Shown one piece after another: positions 35,401 through 50,222 of a DNA stretch of 64,000 bases. Location: NCBI RefSeq assembly GCF_037038585.1, contig NC_092526.1, positions 5,418,001 to 5,482,000 on the forward strand, given 5' to 3'. The notes under the pieces are model-generated. The model searched no databases, was not told the DNA's origin, and worked only from the letters and a program-made list of their open reading frames with translations. This DNA is from Patagioenas fasciata. Taxonomy: Eukaryota; Chordata; Aves; Columbiformes; Columbidae. The number at the start of each line of letters is the position of its first letter. Position 1 is the first letter of the stretch. Made by a program: the position numbers and the translations under genes.

Positions 35401-38400
35401 TTATGTAATAATTGCTTTCTCAAGAATAGCAACATTTTTCACTTAATTTGGCTTTGCAAGCTGGTTCTTCTTGAACCTGCGAAGTTGAGTTCTTTCTAAA
35501 GTGGAGGGTAAGTTACAAAAATTTTATGAAATTAATGTTGGATATGTGTTGAGTCAAGGGTTATCTTGGATGGGTTTAGGAAGAAAGCATGCAGATAAAT
35601 CAAAGTTTCTCTGCAAAATTGATCAGGGCATCCACTCCATGAGCCTGAGGAGCTGCCAGGCTTCAAATGCCACCTATTAGCTGGTGATGAAGTGGGAAGG
35701 GGGATAAAGGTGAACAGACTGGAAAACAGTTTGAGTAGGTGTTTTAAAAAAAAAGCTTCCATTAGCATGATAAAAGGGAAGGATGGGAGATCTGATTCTG
35801 GTGCTTTTACTGGGGAAAGTGGTCAGAAGAATTCTTAAGATTTGAAGTAAAATAAAATTAGGGTGAGGTAGGTAGTTCAGTGAAAGAAAAGGACAAATGA
35901 AAGTAGGAGGTGTCCTTAATTTCTGAAGAGTTTTCTTTTTCCTCCTTTGTTCTACATAAGCAGATTCACTCTGGGTCTGTAACGCTCTCTCATTTATCTT
36001 GCAATAACCGTCCCCAGAGCTTCAACCTTTTCACTAAACTACCTTTAAAAAAAACTCTAAGTGAAAGTTTAACAACCCCTCTCCTCCAATAAAGATTGTT
36101 CAATAAAATCATAACTGTGTATTTCTTGGCCCAAATCCACGTATCTGATTGTGCAGAGATGCAGGGCGCAGCCTGTTGCAAGGCTGGGAAAACATCCATC
36201 AGATTTAGTCTATTTGTTTTTTATTGGCTTATTTTATCTCTGCTTACCCCCTACTGCCCCCCACTTTTCCTTTGTATGCTTTTGGTGCAGAAGTTTGAGA
36301 CAGTAGAGGTGTCTCAGGTATGAGCCCTATTTTCATGTCATCTTGCCATAGATATTTTAAAGTAGCTTTAAAAAGGATCCACTTCTAATTTAACATACAT
36401 CGTTTTACTGTTGGAAATCTCTGTGTGAACAAATCCCATTTCTTACTGTTGTGCAGCAGGTTCTGGACCATGGGGCTGTGTTGATGCATCTCTTTTGTCC
36501 CATGTGGTTCTCTTTGTGCTTAGCCATTTATTTCCCATTATAAACCCTTATAATAATTTTGAATTGCCTTGCACAACCCTTGTTTTGCTCAGGCAACACC
36601 TTAAGACCTAAAACTGAGTACAGTTGTAGGAAATCATCTAGGAAAAAGGTCTCCCTTTAAAAATACATCTAATAACTGTGTTCCTGTTTCTTCAGTGGTA
36701 TAGCAATAACTTCTAAGTGCCTTCCCGCTGTGGTGATTTCTAGTTCACTTTCAGAAATCCAGTGTATTGAAAATGTCACTATTAATAGCCTTCTGCTGGT
36801 ACAATAAAAGATAATTCAATAGGATATCCCAGTTAAGCAGGGTACCTTGTTTATGTTGGGTTTCTGCCCAGCAGCTGCTTACGCTAAAGTTCTCCAAATA
36901 ATACAGGAATTAATCAAGGTGTAACCATGGGGACAACTCTGTGTTAATATTCACCCCATGCAAGTGTAGTCACTGTAATGTGACCTGTGAAGACAAATTA
37001 CATAATTCATCTGCAATTTGGTATGATCATAGGTAATAAGGTACCGATTTCTTGACTGCCTTTGGGATATGGTAATGCTCTTGTTGCTGATGCTTCCCAA
37101 AAGAGGAGAAGAAAATGTGAAAACAGTGTTGAATTAGGACTCTGTTTTCTTAAAGATGTGTCTATAAGATGTGAATTTAGGTTCTAAATACACAGCAGAT
37201 ATACAGCAGCAAATTACATGGTAACTTGCATGTTTTCTCTGAGTAAAATGTGCAGGGAGAAATAACTGGTCAGTATTAGTGAGAATAAAGTAATTTAATT
37301 GGATTTTTTTCATATTTATTTTTAGCTTGGAAGATAATTGACTCATTATGGGTGGTAGATTCTGATTTTATTATATCAGTGTTTATCAGAACTCCATGCG
37401 GTTCCCGGAAAGCTGTAACCAGTCACCAAAGCCCTTTGGATGCTCAGAAATGGCTATTAAGAAAGGAAGAGTTCAAATATATAAAGATGGGATATCTAGT
37501 GAAACAGCCATTTCTGGGGGGAGGTGGCAAGTATCATGATGTTGTTATGTTAAATTAGCGATACTATTTCAGTTGACTTGGTCCTACAATTAGAACTCGT
37601 GAAGACACCCATGGGAGTATAGAAAGTAGTTTTTTAACTGCATTATTTAATTTAATTGTTTAAATTGCTTTTCTATTTTTATATACAATTGTTTTTTAGC
37701 TGAAAACATTTTCTGCTTTGGCTTTGCGTGTGTGCTTGTTGTGTATGCTCACTACTTTGGTTCTCTTCCAGAGATCTTTTTCCCCTCAGAAAAATAGTGA
37801 GAATTAATGTGTTGGCAAAATCCAGCCATGACTTCAGAGAGTTGTGAATAATGAATGCAGGATCTTTCTCTTTCACTGCAATGGCAGTAAAACATTAGCC
37901 AGCTTTTTATTAAAAACGCTGCATTTGTTAATTATGGCCCAGAAGAGAACAATTCAAGTGCAGAAAGCTCTTAGGCCCTGATCTGCCAATATATCCTCTG
38001 TGAGTGGATAAATGGAGCCTGGTCTGGTGTAAACAGAGTTTTGTGCTGGTTTAAACAGTATGTGCTGCTGGAGCTGGCTTTAAATTTGGCCAAGGAAGAG
38101 GCAAAGTTGGGCTTTAACCAGCAAAATGTGGGGGGATGACCTGGGGAAACCTTTCTGGCTGCGTTTCCTTAGGCTTACAGTGCAATTGCGCAATTTTTGA
38201 TGCTGTTCTGTGTCAGTCTAAACCCCCAAATTTATCAGATGTAGCTGTTTAAATGTGATTCTGGCAAAACCAGGTAAGAGTTTGGTTTGTGCAGCCCAAG
38301 GGAATTCCCCCTAAACCATCTTCTTGACAGCTTTGTCATTGACTTAAAGATTAAAGGGTTCGGTAAGGTGAATTGACTTAAATCAAAGTGATTTAGCTCT

Positions 38401-41400
38401 GATTTAAACCAACAAGCAGAAAACTTTGATTTAAATAATTGATTTTAATCTTATTGTGAATTTATAGTGTTAGCTGTTTTCTTAGAGACAAATCAGTTTA
38501 AATGTACTGATTTGTGACCAAAGTGAAATTTAGCCGATATATTTTTGGCCAAACAGTGGAACGTGCCTCTCTTCCCATTTACATGGGTCTTTTCCTGACC
38601 AGGTCTGTATTCAACCTTAACTCTTCATAAATCTTTAGCTTCTGTTTGAAATGTGAATGGGTGAGATTTTATTCAAGCCGTGTATTAACTTTAACATGCT
38701 TTTATTTTAAAATTGGATATGACTTAGTATTGACTGTATCCGCTTGAAGTGGATTTTTTTTGTGGACACTAGAGGGAGTACAGATTGTTTTAGGAACTTG
38801 GAAACTTTAGTTCTGTCAAACCAGGATGATCTAATCAGGCAACAATATTTAGCTATATATATGTATAAAAATATTATTAGTGTGTATATATGTATGACAT
38901 AATTAGTGAAGTTTGCGTATCTCAGGTCACTTTTCAAGGGGAAACAGAAGAAAAGATGAAGGCCATTTCTTTAAAAAACCCCTTCTCTAATAAAAAGAGT
39001 GTTTATCACATTTTCTAGGATGCAAGAGTGGTACCTTGTCTTCTCCAGTGTAGTTTAAAATACAAATTGGGCACAGAGTGGTAAGGCAATATAAGCAGAT
39101 TTGAGGTATATACTGTTTTTCAATCAGTACAGCTGTATGGTTGGATGTGGGAGGGAAGTACCAGCAACATCTGCCTGTTCTTCTGCTGAGCTGACGTTTC
39201 CTCCAGGGCTCAGTGTTTTCTTTGCCCCATCACAGAGAACCTCACAAACCCCACAGCATCCAGGCACTGCACATAGGATCTGGAAGATTATTTCATGGAA
39301 TTGCTAAAATACATAGATAAATTCAGAAAATACTATTTTTTTCCCTTTATGTTCTCTATCCTTCTTTCTGTATTATTAAGGAAATCTGTTGCTTGACTAA
39401 AATGAGATTGCTAAAATATCTTTTGGGCAGGGACATGGAGTTGTTGATGCTGCATTAAGTTGTATAAGATGAATGAGGTTAGAGTGGTGATGAAGAAATA
39501 GACATATTTTGTGTTTTCTGATACATAGCAAGGGTTGGAGCACTGGTACTACATTTTTTTCCCTCCTTAGCCTTTTAACCAGTTTTATCTTAAAATTTCT
39601 CGATGTTGGTTTCAGGAATGTTACATACATTGCAGGGGAAATGGTTACAATAAGAATATTTCATCTTAGATGTAATTTTATTGGCTTGTGGTAAAATGTA
39701 TTGATGTTTTTGGCTGAAGTATTTGGACTTTGGGGTGGATGCATTTGTTCTGGTTAGGAGTGCGTTGGATTCAGCAGAGCTCTTGTTTCAGCAAATATAT
39801 TTCTATTGAAAGGCAAATGTAACATTTGAAAAGATGAAATGGACATCAATGTGTCAGGCATCATACTTTCAAACGTGCCTTTCTTTCTAATGTGTAAAAC
39901 ATTGTGATGCTTGAAGGAATGGTTTCTAATATTACTCTATTAATCGTATTTTTAGTGTATGTAGTTGTATATCTCTAGTGAAATGTGGTGTTGGCCTTAG
40001 TTGTGTTAGGTGATTTCTGTCTTAACTCAGAGATATTAAGGTTGGCTGCCTAATGCCTATTTGATTTCTTATCCCTGTGATGTGATTGAACTGAGATGCG
40101 AACGTGGTGTCTTTAACCTATCATCAAACAAGAGCCTGTGAGTTCCTGGTCTGAAGCTGTGCTATCAGCATCATCCCTGATAGCAGGTAATCACTTGCAC
40201 CTATTGATTTGACACGGATTTCCATCACTTCTACCGAGTCATCTCTAACCCCTCCAAAGCATCTGCTAGTCTGAAGTTATTGTTTTCTCTTCCGTGCCTC
40301 CTTTTCTGCATTTTAAAATGGGGATTCTTTCCTGTCTTGCATGCTGAAGAATAAATAGTAATGTTTTAAAAGCATTGCCAAGTTCTAGAGCCTTCTGGTG
40401 CTGTCGGAGTCTGAAACTTTGTCAACCAGTACACAGAACGAAGTTCACTGGTACCAGTATTGGAAACCAATACCCCTTGCATGAGAAACTACCACATTTG
40501 AACTGGAATTGAGACCCTGTATAGAAGCTCACACCAATGACTGTGGTGCTTTCCCGCCAAATTAATCTTCTTTGTGTATGGTTATTAGGTAAAATGTTTA
40601 CTGTATTCCTTAGGAAATATATCTTTTTTGTATATCTGTATATATATTAAACACATGCATAAACCCATATTTTTCCCTTCCCATGTTGAAATCCACAGAA
40701 AAGGCTTTGTTTTGGGGGAGTCTTTCTCCACCTCTTTTTTCTTCCCCCCCACCCCTTGTATTTCTCCACTGGTCATCTGCCATCAGGCAAAGTTGCTCTT
40801 GGTCCCTTCTCCATGACTAGTCACTAGCTCAGATTTTGACAGGTCCCTGCCAGAGATGAGAGATCCGTGGCAATTATGGATGCGATAATTCCAGAGGAGC
40901 TTTGGCCGAGTTTGTTTGTCCGTGTCAGCAGATGGAGCTCCGATGGACCTCGGCTCCGTTGCCAACACAGAAATTGCATCTCTGGCTGGGCAGCATGGTT
41001 GTTGCTCAATGCCTGGCAGTCTGGTCCTGGGTTCATAAAGAAAATGCATAATTTATGGGTGTTTTTTTGTGTTGTCCTTTTCCACAATGGGTGTGACCAG
41101 CTATAACACAGATGGAGCAAGCAGGATATGGTGGAAATGGCTTATAAAGCCATTACTTCTGGAGGAGAAATCCACCTTTGTGGCTGTGGACTGTGCTGTC
41201 TGGCCAGGTTGGGGAGGGTCCTCCTGCCAAGTGCCCTTCCCCTGATAAATCTGTGCCCAGAGCATGAGGAGAATGATGTGACACTCAAAGGTTGCTTAAA
41301 ATGCACATCATTAAGCCAACCACAACGTTTTTTATGAGAGTGTCTAATATTAAGATGGGATACCTGTGAATAGCATGTGCAACGCATACCTGTTATGGAA

Positions 41401-44400
41401 CTGTTGTTTTATATGTGTTTGTTTTGTGAACTTAACTGTTTTTCTCTCATCTGGCTGCTCAGCGATCCCTAAATCCTGTGCAAGTTAGATTTATATTCAG
41501 ATTCTCTTAAGGCTGCCTTTAATTCATATAAGGATATTTTTAAGTACTGAAAGAATCTTGCTACATAAGTCCTATCAACTCTAATAGTTGCTATTCCACA
41601 TTAAAGAGTCAAACAGACTTTTCTGTGTTTAAATCCAACTAGTATGGCTATCGACAAATTAATGACTTACAAAACCAAAAGCAATTCCACTGCGTTTAAT
41701 ATTCTGCAACTGCAACCCAGCATATTATATACATTAATCAATTTGTCATAAATGAACCCCTGTTTTGTATACAAGCAAATAAAATAGACATGCCACAATA
41801 TATTTTATTCATAAACCAATATATAACAAACAAATGGACCTAGATTTAATCTATCACTTTTAAAATAAAATATGCATACATCAGTCTGCTTGTTATACAA
41901 ATTTATGTAGCCTGTATGAATCAATAGGTGATATATATAACGTACTTTCAACTCTGACGTGCTTGGTCCTCCATAATTACATCAATTTAATGAAAAGTTC
42001 CTGGTTTTAAGACAGTCACAGAAGCAACTCAGATTTTAATTAAAAGTTTTACCTTGGTTTTAAAAAGGTCATTTTAGCCAAGGGGAGATAATGTCCTTTT
42101 ATAGCAGCACATCATGCTTCTGTTCCTAACTGATGTTATTTGCTGTCTGCTGAAGAATAATTCATGCTGCTGTTAAGGAGAGGGAAAAGAAAAAAAGCAT
42201 AGAATTTCAATTTCTTTAGAATGTTTTTCAGTATCAGAATATCTGTGCTTTTTCTTTGTCCTCGTAGATAAATAGGGTTTAAAAAAGAAATGCATAACAA
42301 GGTTTTTAATTGTTGGAGAAACGTGGTATTTTACTAACGAAGTAGAAGTGACTGCCAAGATGTGTTTACTGATGAGACAGCCGTGTGTGCTGTGGCTGCT
42401 GGAAAATTGTATGTTGAAGCATGTACCTGTCCTTTAGCTTCCAGCCCAGTCCTGGCGTTTCTTATCTCATTTATTTTCATTTTGGTTGGGAAAGTCTGTG
42501 GTGTTCACTGCAGAGCATTTGCTCCAACTCTGTGGATGTCTGATTACAGAAAAAGGCTGCTAAGTACCTTTGGAGAAGTTATCAATTATGAAACTAAAAA
42601 AAAAAATCAAACACAACATAACACTTCAAAGAGAATATGTAAAGCAAGAACTGAGAATCATTCGAAAATAAAACTAGCCAGTCTTTAAATCCAGTGATGC
42701 AAAATAGTTTATTTAGAAGACTAAAAACTAAAGGGGTATGTGATGGGAGGTCAGTCAAACCAAGAAGATGACAAATGATAGATGGATATAAGCAATCAAG
42801 GGAATGATAAGCAAAATGAGAAGAATAAGGGGAGTATTTTGACATCTTAATTGTGAAGAAGTCTTTCTAGTAATCCCAGTGTTTGTAAGAGTGGTCAGTT
42901 CTATGGTCATGGTGCCCGTTCAACTCAAGGGACACCCAGGGCTGGAATGACCAAACTTGAAGGTGGAAGCTGATGCTGCTGATGCTCGACTCCACCAGCC
43001 AGACCACAGCTGGCAAGGACAAAAATAACTTCTCTATGTTGTTCGTCCTTTGCCATGTGCATGGTGATGTGATGCACAGCCCAAAGATGTGAGAAGTATC
43101 TCAGTGTGACTCAAGGAGCTCATGCATATGGCTGAATTTATTTAATTTCTTAACTCATTGCTTCATTTACATAACCCTTGTGTTTAAGCCACTTCTTGGT
43201 CCTAAAATGATAAAAAAAAAAATTCTTTTCATATTTATTGAAGAAATTCGGTGACTACCCAGCTATTTTCATGAGACTGCAATCAGAAGGATTGAGCACT
43301 ACAGTGACAGATGTATGTGTAACTTTCTTGTATTTTGAAAACATAAGGGCTCAGACACCTTTTGTTAAGGCACTTACAGTTTAAGAGACAGATTTACAAA
43401 TACTCGCTGACTGCTTGCTTGGAGAATCAAGGATCCTGCTGAGCACTAAGAGTTATTGAAAATCAATGAATTCTTAGTATGCAGAAGGTCAGATGTGTTT
43501 CTAAAATACAGAGATGTACAATTAAAGTATTACAGCGTATGTGTGCCTTGTTTAAAAGATTTCTGTACGACTGATTGCTTCTCCCCTCAATCCATCAAGT
43601 AGTTAATTTTATATCCTAAGGAAACACGTATCCTTATATAAGTGTGGAAAGCTATGATGCTTTGAGCATAATAATGCATATTTTTAATGTTGTTTGTGTT
43701 TCTGTTTTCATTTCAAATGGCTTTCAGAGCCATTGTTATCTCTTATGCTAATTGTAAAGTTATCATCTTTGCTGTTCTATAATACATCTCATGGAGTTTT
43801 AAATTTCAATTTTTTGTTTTCCAACCCTGGACAGGATAATGTTCTGTGTTTACACCCCAAGCCAGCCTGACTATTCCTGTGTTAACCTAGATTACTTGAT
43901 TTACTACCTGATTCACTAGTCCAGAGGCTGACCTGGAGCCTGGATTTTCAGAAAACTATTCTAAAGCTTAGCATACAAATTCATGCTTGGGTACCAGAAT
44001 AAGCAATTTGATCATCAGAGTTGCAAAGTTCTCTGGACGAAGTCAGAGGAGAACTGATTATTATTTAGGGAGAGTGAATTTAGCAGCCTAGGGGTGGTTC
44101 TGATTTTAAAACCTTGGTCCAGATTCTCACTTAAGCCAGGCCAATAGAGTTAAGCAAGTCTGTCTGTCTGGGAAGGTACCTGCAGTATCAGATGATTCTG
44201 TGGTGTTTGGTCATTAATTTTCTATGTATCATGGACCCAACTGTTGGTACTCAGTACTAGAAATCCTGCAGAGTCTGTTCTTATTTTATGTTGGCAGTGT
44301 GAACAGTCGTTCTAGCACTGTATGTCGACACTCAAATTATCTTCAGAAGTTCTGAATAATCGGTGTAATAATCAGTAAAAAGCTAATTTTCTTTTTTTTT

Positions 44401-44525
44401 TAAGGTATTAATTGAGGTAAGGGCTTTCCCAGTCTCCCTTAAAGAGGGCAGCAGGGGGGAGATGGTTCATACTGAACCTGGTATAGCCAGCAATGGAGTT
44501 GTTAACATGTGCATGGTCTTATTTA
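32431..44525. other. intron 1, central block: inverted repeat only
   Basis: AT-rich unique sequence apart from the inverted repeat at 38374-38448. 41480-42120 is very AT-rich, with many TAAT/ATTA words (for example TTAATCAATTTGTCATAAAT at about 41735), resembling homeodomain-rich conserved intronic elements. No open frame above 122 codons, and none recognisable. Confidence 0.5.
38374..38448. repeat. AT-rich inverted repeat (possible old MITE relic)
   Basis: A perfect 12-bp inverted pair, TTAAATCAAAGT at 38378-38389 and ACTTTGATTTAA at 38423-38434, separated by 33 bp. It is flanked by AATTGACT on the left and AATTGATTTTAATC on the right, with further TGATTTAAA copies in between. The pattern of TGATTTAAATCA-type words resembles an ancient dispersed element of sauropsids, but I cannot name it. 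Confidence 0.4.
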
Positions 44526-44586
44526 GAAACAAACAAACCCCAGCCAACCAAACACAAACCCCCAAAATAACAAACGAACAAAAAAC
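44526..44586 (+). repeat. A/C-rich low-complexity tract
   Basis: AAACAAACAAACCCCAGCCA then ACCAAACACAAACCCCCAAA and AACAAACGAACAAAAAAC. Degenerate CAAA/CCAA units with no clear period. Confidence 0.65.
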
Positions 44587-47500
44587 ATTCAGCAAAAAGT
44601 AATGAGCATGTGTTAATCCTGCTCTATGGAATGCGTGTGTTTATCTGGAAAATGAAGTTCAATGGTTTGGGTGCTGCCCCTGAGCAGTTAGGGGCTGGGG
44701 AGTGAGGATTAGTGTTTCTATGAAGTGGGTAGGGGAGGACTTTTTTCTGGTGGTGCACAGCAAAATGGTGTTAGGAAATGGTTATGAATTGCAGCAAGGG
44801 AAACTCCAACTAGACAGAACAAAATTCCACTGCTGAATGTCCTCTTCTGGTGATAGCGGTGCCCAAAGGTGCTGCGAGATCCTTAGAAATATTCAGTGGT
44901 ATACTTAACTGGACAAGTTCCAGTATGAGCTGATCTAACTCTGAATTTAATTCCACTTTGAGCAAGGGAGTTGGACAGGAACCTTGTGAGATCTGTTCCA
45001 GCTCACGGTGGCGTACGATTTCCAAATTAGGAAGGTCCAAATAGTATTTAGTCTTCAAAGATTTTGAGCCACCTTCCCTGTTAAGTACTTAAAAAATAAA
45101 AGGTACCTCTATCAGCCACTGGGAATTGCAGGGGCTGTGGAAAACACCTTTAAAACTTCCCTGAAAACTTCACCAAAATAGTAGGCTCCTTGAGGAGGCA
45201 GTCCCATAGGTGAAGCTGTATATCCATGTATTTCCAATTAGCTTAAGTAATGGTTTATTTCAAAGATTTGTGAAAGCTATGGTATTTGAGCAAGCCATTG
45301 TTGTTAGCACAACATATCAAAAGTTCAAGATGGAGCTACTATGTAAATTTGCAAAGGAAATCTTCAGAATATAAAAGGCTTTTCTTTAGAAAAGATGTTT
45401 TGTCTGTGCAAGTGTTTCCAACCAATGCAGTAACTGCTAAGGGATATGTAAGGTACCCGATAATACAGTGATGGCGTTGTAGGTCATGTCAACCTCAGAG
45501 GTGAGTTTTCAAGGAAAACCAACATTTGTGTTGCAAAACTGGTTAAGATGGATATGATGAACAAGCTTGGTAAAGCACAGAAAGACAGGTTTTGCTTTGC
45601 ACAGTGACATTGATCATACCTGGAAATCTCAGAAAGAACTCTGAGCCTTGCTGACATAAAACAGCTGGAAACAAGACTGACAGGGAAGGTTCAGCTTCAG
45701 AAAGTTGGCTTCAGCCTGGCCGTGTCAAAAGTGGTGTTGATCCTCAGGTAAAGGCAGCCTTGACTTGGACTTGTCAAGACTGAACGTGAGGCGGAGGAGA
45801 TGATGTGCTGGCTGTGTATTAAAGGCTTTGTAGCAGTCTTGTTGCACCTGGACAACTGCTGAATAGTTGAACCAATGCAATATAAGTCTTGTTGGAGGCA
45901 ATTGGAACTTTTCATACGTAAGGGACCTTCGGAGTGTATGATGGAGGTCTTCTGACTAATGCTAACTTGTATGGGAAAGCCATCCTTCAGCATTAAGTGC
46001 AAGCAGCCACTCAACTTATTCAGCAGCTCTGCAATGATTTGGAAGTCAGTGTTGGATTTGGTGGAGCAGAACCAGTCCCAGAGGGCGCTCCCACACCTGC
46101 AGTCATTCCTCTGGATGTTGGTCTTGCTCTGTGGGGTGCAGACGTTTTGGGGAGAAGCCTTTTGAAGTAGTGGCATGTGTCTGTGGAGCTCACTGGGATA
46201 AGGAACAACCTCACTGGTTAGGCTGCAGGACCGTATGTGCTGTCAGATTGGTAAAGTATCACCTCTAGAAGTTAGCCATGAGAAGAGCCGAGAGGTGTCG
46301 TGACTCTAGATGGGATTTGAGGACTGAAATCCTCACAAAATGTTGTGGTGAGAAGTAGAAATCCTTGTGTAGATGCACCAAAGAGACCATGTTAAGTCAA
46401 GTTACTCACAGGTTCCTTCCTACTTTAACTATCAAAGACACAGGCGTGGTGGGACAGAGGCTTTGAGGAGATAAAACCAGAATTAAAGTCTCACAGGCGC
46501 TGAACTTTTGCAGTGGCTGTGAATGATGAAGATTAAAAGAGGTATGAATTATAGTGGTTTAACACAGCAATGAGACCAACAACCATGGGGGATCTAATAG
46601 GTTCTGTATCTGGATCCAAATAGTGTGTTTTAAAGGTTACAAATCCTGCCTGTTCTGGGGAAATCTGACTTATGGGTGTAGGACAAGGCTGTTTTGGTTA
46701 TTATAGCAGTAATCAGAAATGGGTTAAAAAATGTGTGTTGGAGCTGTACAAGTACACCCGGTTTACATTGCTGATGGAATAAATTATCAGAGTAACATGG
46801 AAAAATACAGGAAAAAGTAAACTGTGTATTGAGAAGGCAGGAGTAGAAGGGAAAACTGAAAGGTCTCTCCGACTTTCTAGTTGGACCAGTGGTATTAGTT
46901 GATTTGAGGTTTAATGGAGGGAAAATAAAAAGAGCAATTTGAGAGTAAAACCAAACTATTCTGAAATAGTGCTTGGGAGGCTCAATAAATCTTTGCAAGA
47001 TAGTGAAAAGCTGACAGGTGACAATTCTGCTTACTTGCAGGGGCTGCTTTAGGAACCACAGGGTTTTGGAGGAGGAAATGCTTGTCTAGGAATGGAGAGT
47101 AATGTGGAAAAATGTCTGTAAATTACAGCACTTTTCCCAGGGCAAGACAGCTGGTGAGAGGGGCAATTTTTAATAAATGTTTCTTTCAAAGTCTGTAGAG
47201 GTTAAAAAATATCAGCTTCATGTTCTTCCCAAATAGCCTGGCTTTAGCAGCAACCTTGTTTTGACTTCTTTTCTTCTTTATGTTAAAAAGCAGTTGGGAA
47301 TTCATGTACCTCCCAGTTAATATTTTCAATCACAGAGTTCATCTGTTTGAAAGTGTTTGTTTTCATGCTTAGACATCCCTATCATAGTTTGTTATTCTAA
47401 TAGCCATGGAAAAATACTTAAATATAACCAATAAATAGGTATATCTCGGTAACATCTCTGGTAATATAAAATAATTGTATTAAATTGTGCTGTTTAGTGA

Positions 47501-50222
47501 GTGATGGCCATATCCTGCCCATGGTTGCTCTGGTTTCCTCACTTTGGACCTGTGGTCTCCTATGAACAGGTTTTATTTTCTTTTTCTCTGTAAATGCAAT
47601 ACAGAAACTCAGAAGAATGCCGCTTATCATTAAACTGGTATGTTCATCTAAAAGATCAAAGAAATTCAGGTTAAGTTTTTGACAGTATTTTGAGTCAATT
47701 CCTGTTTTTAGCTAAATTGGTTCAGTCTTCCCAAGCTACACTAATATGAATTCGTTGACATAGAAAAAAGCTTTGTGAAGCATAACATGTCTATGGACTC
47801 TTTTATAAATGTAGTAAGGAAAGTCAGACAAGATGGGTACAACAAGGGGAAAAATACTGGCTAAACAGTCAAGTTGCAATAAAAATAAGAAAAGTGAAGA
47901 CTCTGTAAATTAATTGCTGAAGTAGCACAGTATCCTTTTTGAAGGTGTAGAGGGAGAAGTGTGAAGGACAAGAGTGACTCAGCTGAGATTTTATGAATTG
48001 CCAACTTTGGGCATTCAGTTTCTTTTCGGATTCCGACATGTGCAGTAATCCCAACCAAACCCCTGTTCGTTCAGTAGTCATGAACGGGAAGCCGTTTCGT
48101 TCTTAAGTCTGCTTCAAAGAAAGTGTTTCCAGAACTGAGATCAGCCTTTGGAAGCTGAAAATTTTGGATGAAGTTTTGAAAGATGGTAAAATAATAGAAA
48201 AAATGAATAAATGTCAATGCCAAACATGACTGAAGCAGTTTCCATAGGAACACAGATGTGTGGCTCCTGTGCATGACATTATTGAGCAATTTGATTACAT
48301 GTTTATTTTGACCTTACAATTGAAAAAGGCCATTCAAGAATTCTAGCGTTTGAAGATCCTAACAAGAGCTTGTTACGCTAATGGCTCCTGAAATATCCCT
48401 AAACTCCTGTGTTAGTTTGTAGCTGTAAATGGCTCACCAAGAATCTGAAGCATAAATCATTAAATGACTGAGTTCTGCTTTACCATTGGCAAAGTACTGA
48501 CTGTTAGAAGGAAGAAAATGTGCACGGAAATGCTCTTTAATGCTTGAAAGGGTTATCTTGAAAGCTTGAAGTAGAAGTAATGTTGAGCAGTAGCCTTTAT
48601 CCAGTAAGTACCATGTTTTCCTAGGTTGCAATTAGGGTGATTTTACCTTAATGCTAGTTTTTTTGGTAGCCCACCAGCAGTTGCTCAAAGTCCATCTGGA
48701 GATCTGGAGCCTCTCCTGCCTCTGATACGCCTGTCCATACTGCACTGTACATTAAAATGAATCTCCCAAGGCAAAAGCTACATTTGCAGAGATGTGTAAC
48801 TCTGCATAGTCCTTTAGAAATATAATTGATTACAGATAACTTACTGATTAGTGTGAAACATTTATAAGCGTCCAATAACTTGGCCATTCAGGCTGAGCTT
48901 TGTAGAGCTTGCAAAATGAGTTGAGTCTACATTAAACTTCCTGCATAAATTTTAGCCTCTGCTGGTTTGAATGCACAGAAATGTGAAAAGCTTTCAGTGT
49001 GAAAGGCTTTAGCTTTTTTTTTTGATGTGCGGATTTGAAGTCCCAACCTGAGCGGTGGCCCCTCTGTTGTGGTGCTGGGCCCCAGCAGGTGCTGGGGACA
49101 CTAAATGGCCTTGGAGGCACCGTGCCACAAATTCCATGCTGGGAAACTCTCTGATTCCTGCTGTAGTTATAAGGGCTATCTAAATTGGAACATAAATTGT
49201 CTCTAGTTAATTATTCTATTAAATGAGCAATGTGGACTGCTAAGCATTATTATTCCCATTTTACAATTGTAAAAACGAAGTTAGCGATGTCTCAGTGATA
49301 CGGATGTGAGTATTTAGTTGCATATCTGAACCCTCATGAGTATCATAAATAAGATGAAAATCTGTCGTGTTTCAACTGTTCTGGTCATTGAAAGCAGACT
49401 GATAATGAAGACAAATTTGTGCATATGCTGTACTTGTTCTGAATGTACAATTGCTACTCATCTCTGCAAGAATCAAAGGCGAGGTCTGAACTCTGGCTAC
49501 CGAGCGCTCCAGGATAATTAGCAAGCCCAAAAAATGAATCCCAGAATGAGATATAACATTACTGCTGATTTCTTTGTTGTGGTAAACTCAGGTGTTTTAA
49601 CAGCTCTAACTCTACAGTTAGATCCTCTCTTTCATCTGGCACCTGATTTTTCTGGAGATAAATATACACGTTACAATCTGGTGGTATTTTTCACAGATTT
49701 TTCTGATTTTTTTTTTTTTTAACAACTGAAAAAAATGGTTTATTTTGTTGCAGATCACTTTTTTTTTAGCAAGATGCAACCTTTCAAAACAGTGAGAGTA
49801 TGTGACCTGACTGGGTGCTTGTAAATATTTCCCAACATTCCCAGACATTTTCTTATGAAGTTTTGACGATATATGGGTTTCAGCACTTAGTTAATCGGAG
49901 ATGTCTGAATGGAGCATCAAGGTCACTTCCCTCTCAGGTGGGTCTGTGACTGCTCTTGGAGTACTTGAGTTTTTGAAGAAAGAAAATGATTTCTCTGGCT
50001 TTAGCTTTCATGAGAAGACTTATTAAAATGCTTTATTTTGGCTCATCAAATCACCTTGCTGTGCAAAAATAGAATGTAAATTACTAGTGGAAAATGAGAC
50101 AGGTGTCAGCATTTTTTTCTCCCTGGTATGCTGTAGTTTTCCAGCTCTGAATATTTTTTTAGGCACACAAGGATGGAGTGGAGTGGCATTGCCAAAATGC
50201 CTGCATGGGTTGTGCTTCACGG
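44587..50222. other. intron 1, block before the antisense CR1: nothing recognised
   Basis: Slightly GC-richer around 45650-46320, where a 159-codon minus frame (46176-45697) and a 68-codon plus frame overlap. Neither shows a domain I recognise. No transposon ends or poly(A) tail bound this part, so a retrocopy is not supported. Confidence 0.5.

Noticed and set aside
45697..46176. 159-codon minus frame in intron 1
   Set aside because: No recognisable domain, no poly(A) tail or target duplication for a retrocopy, and its length is within chance expectation for 64 kb.
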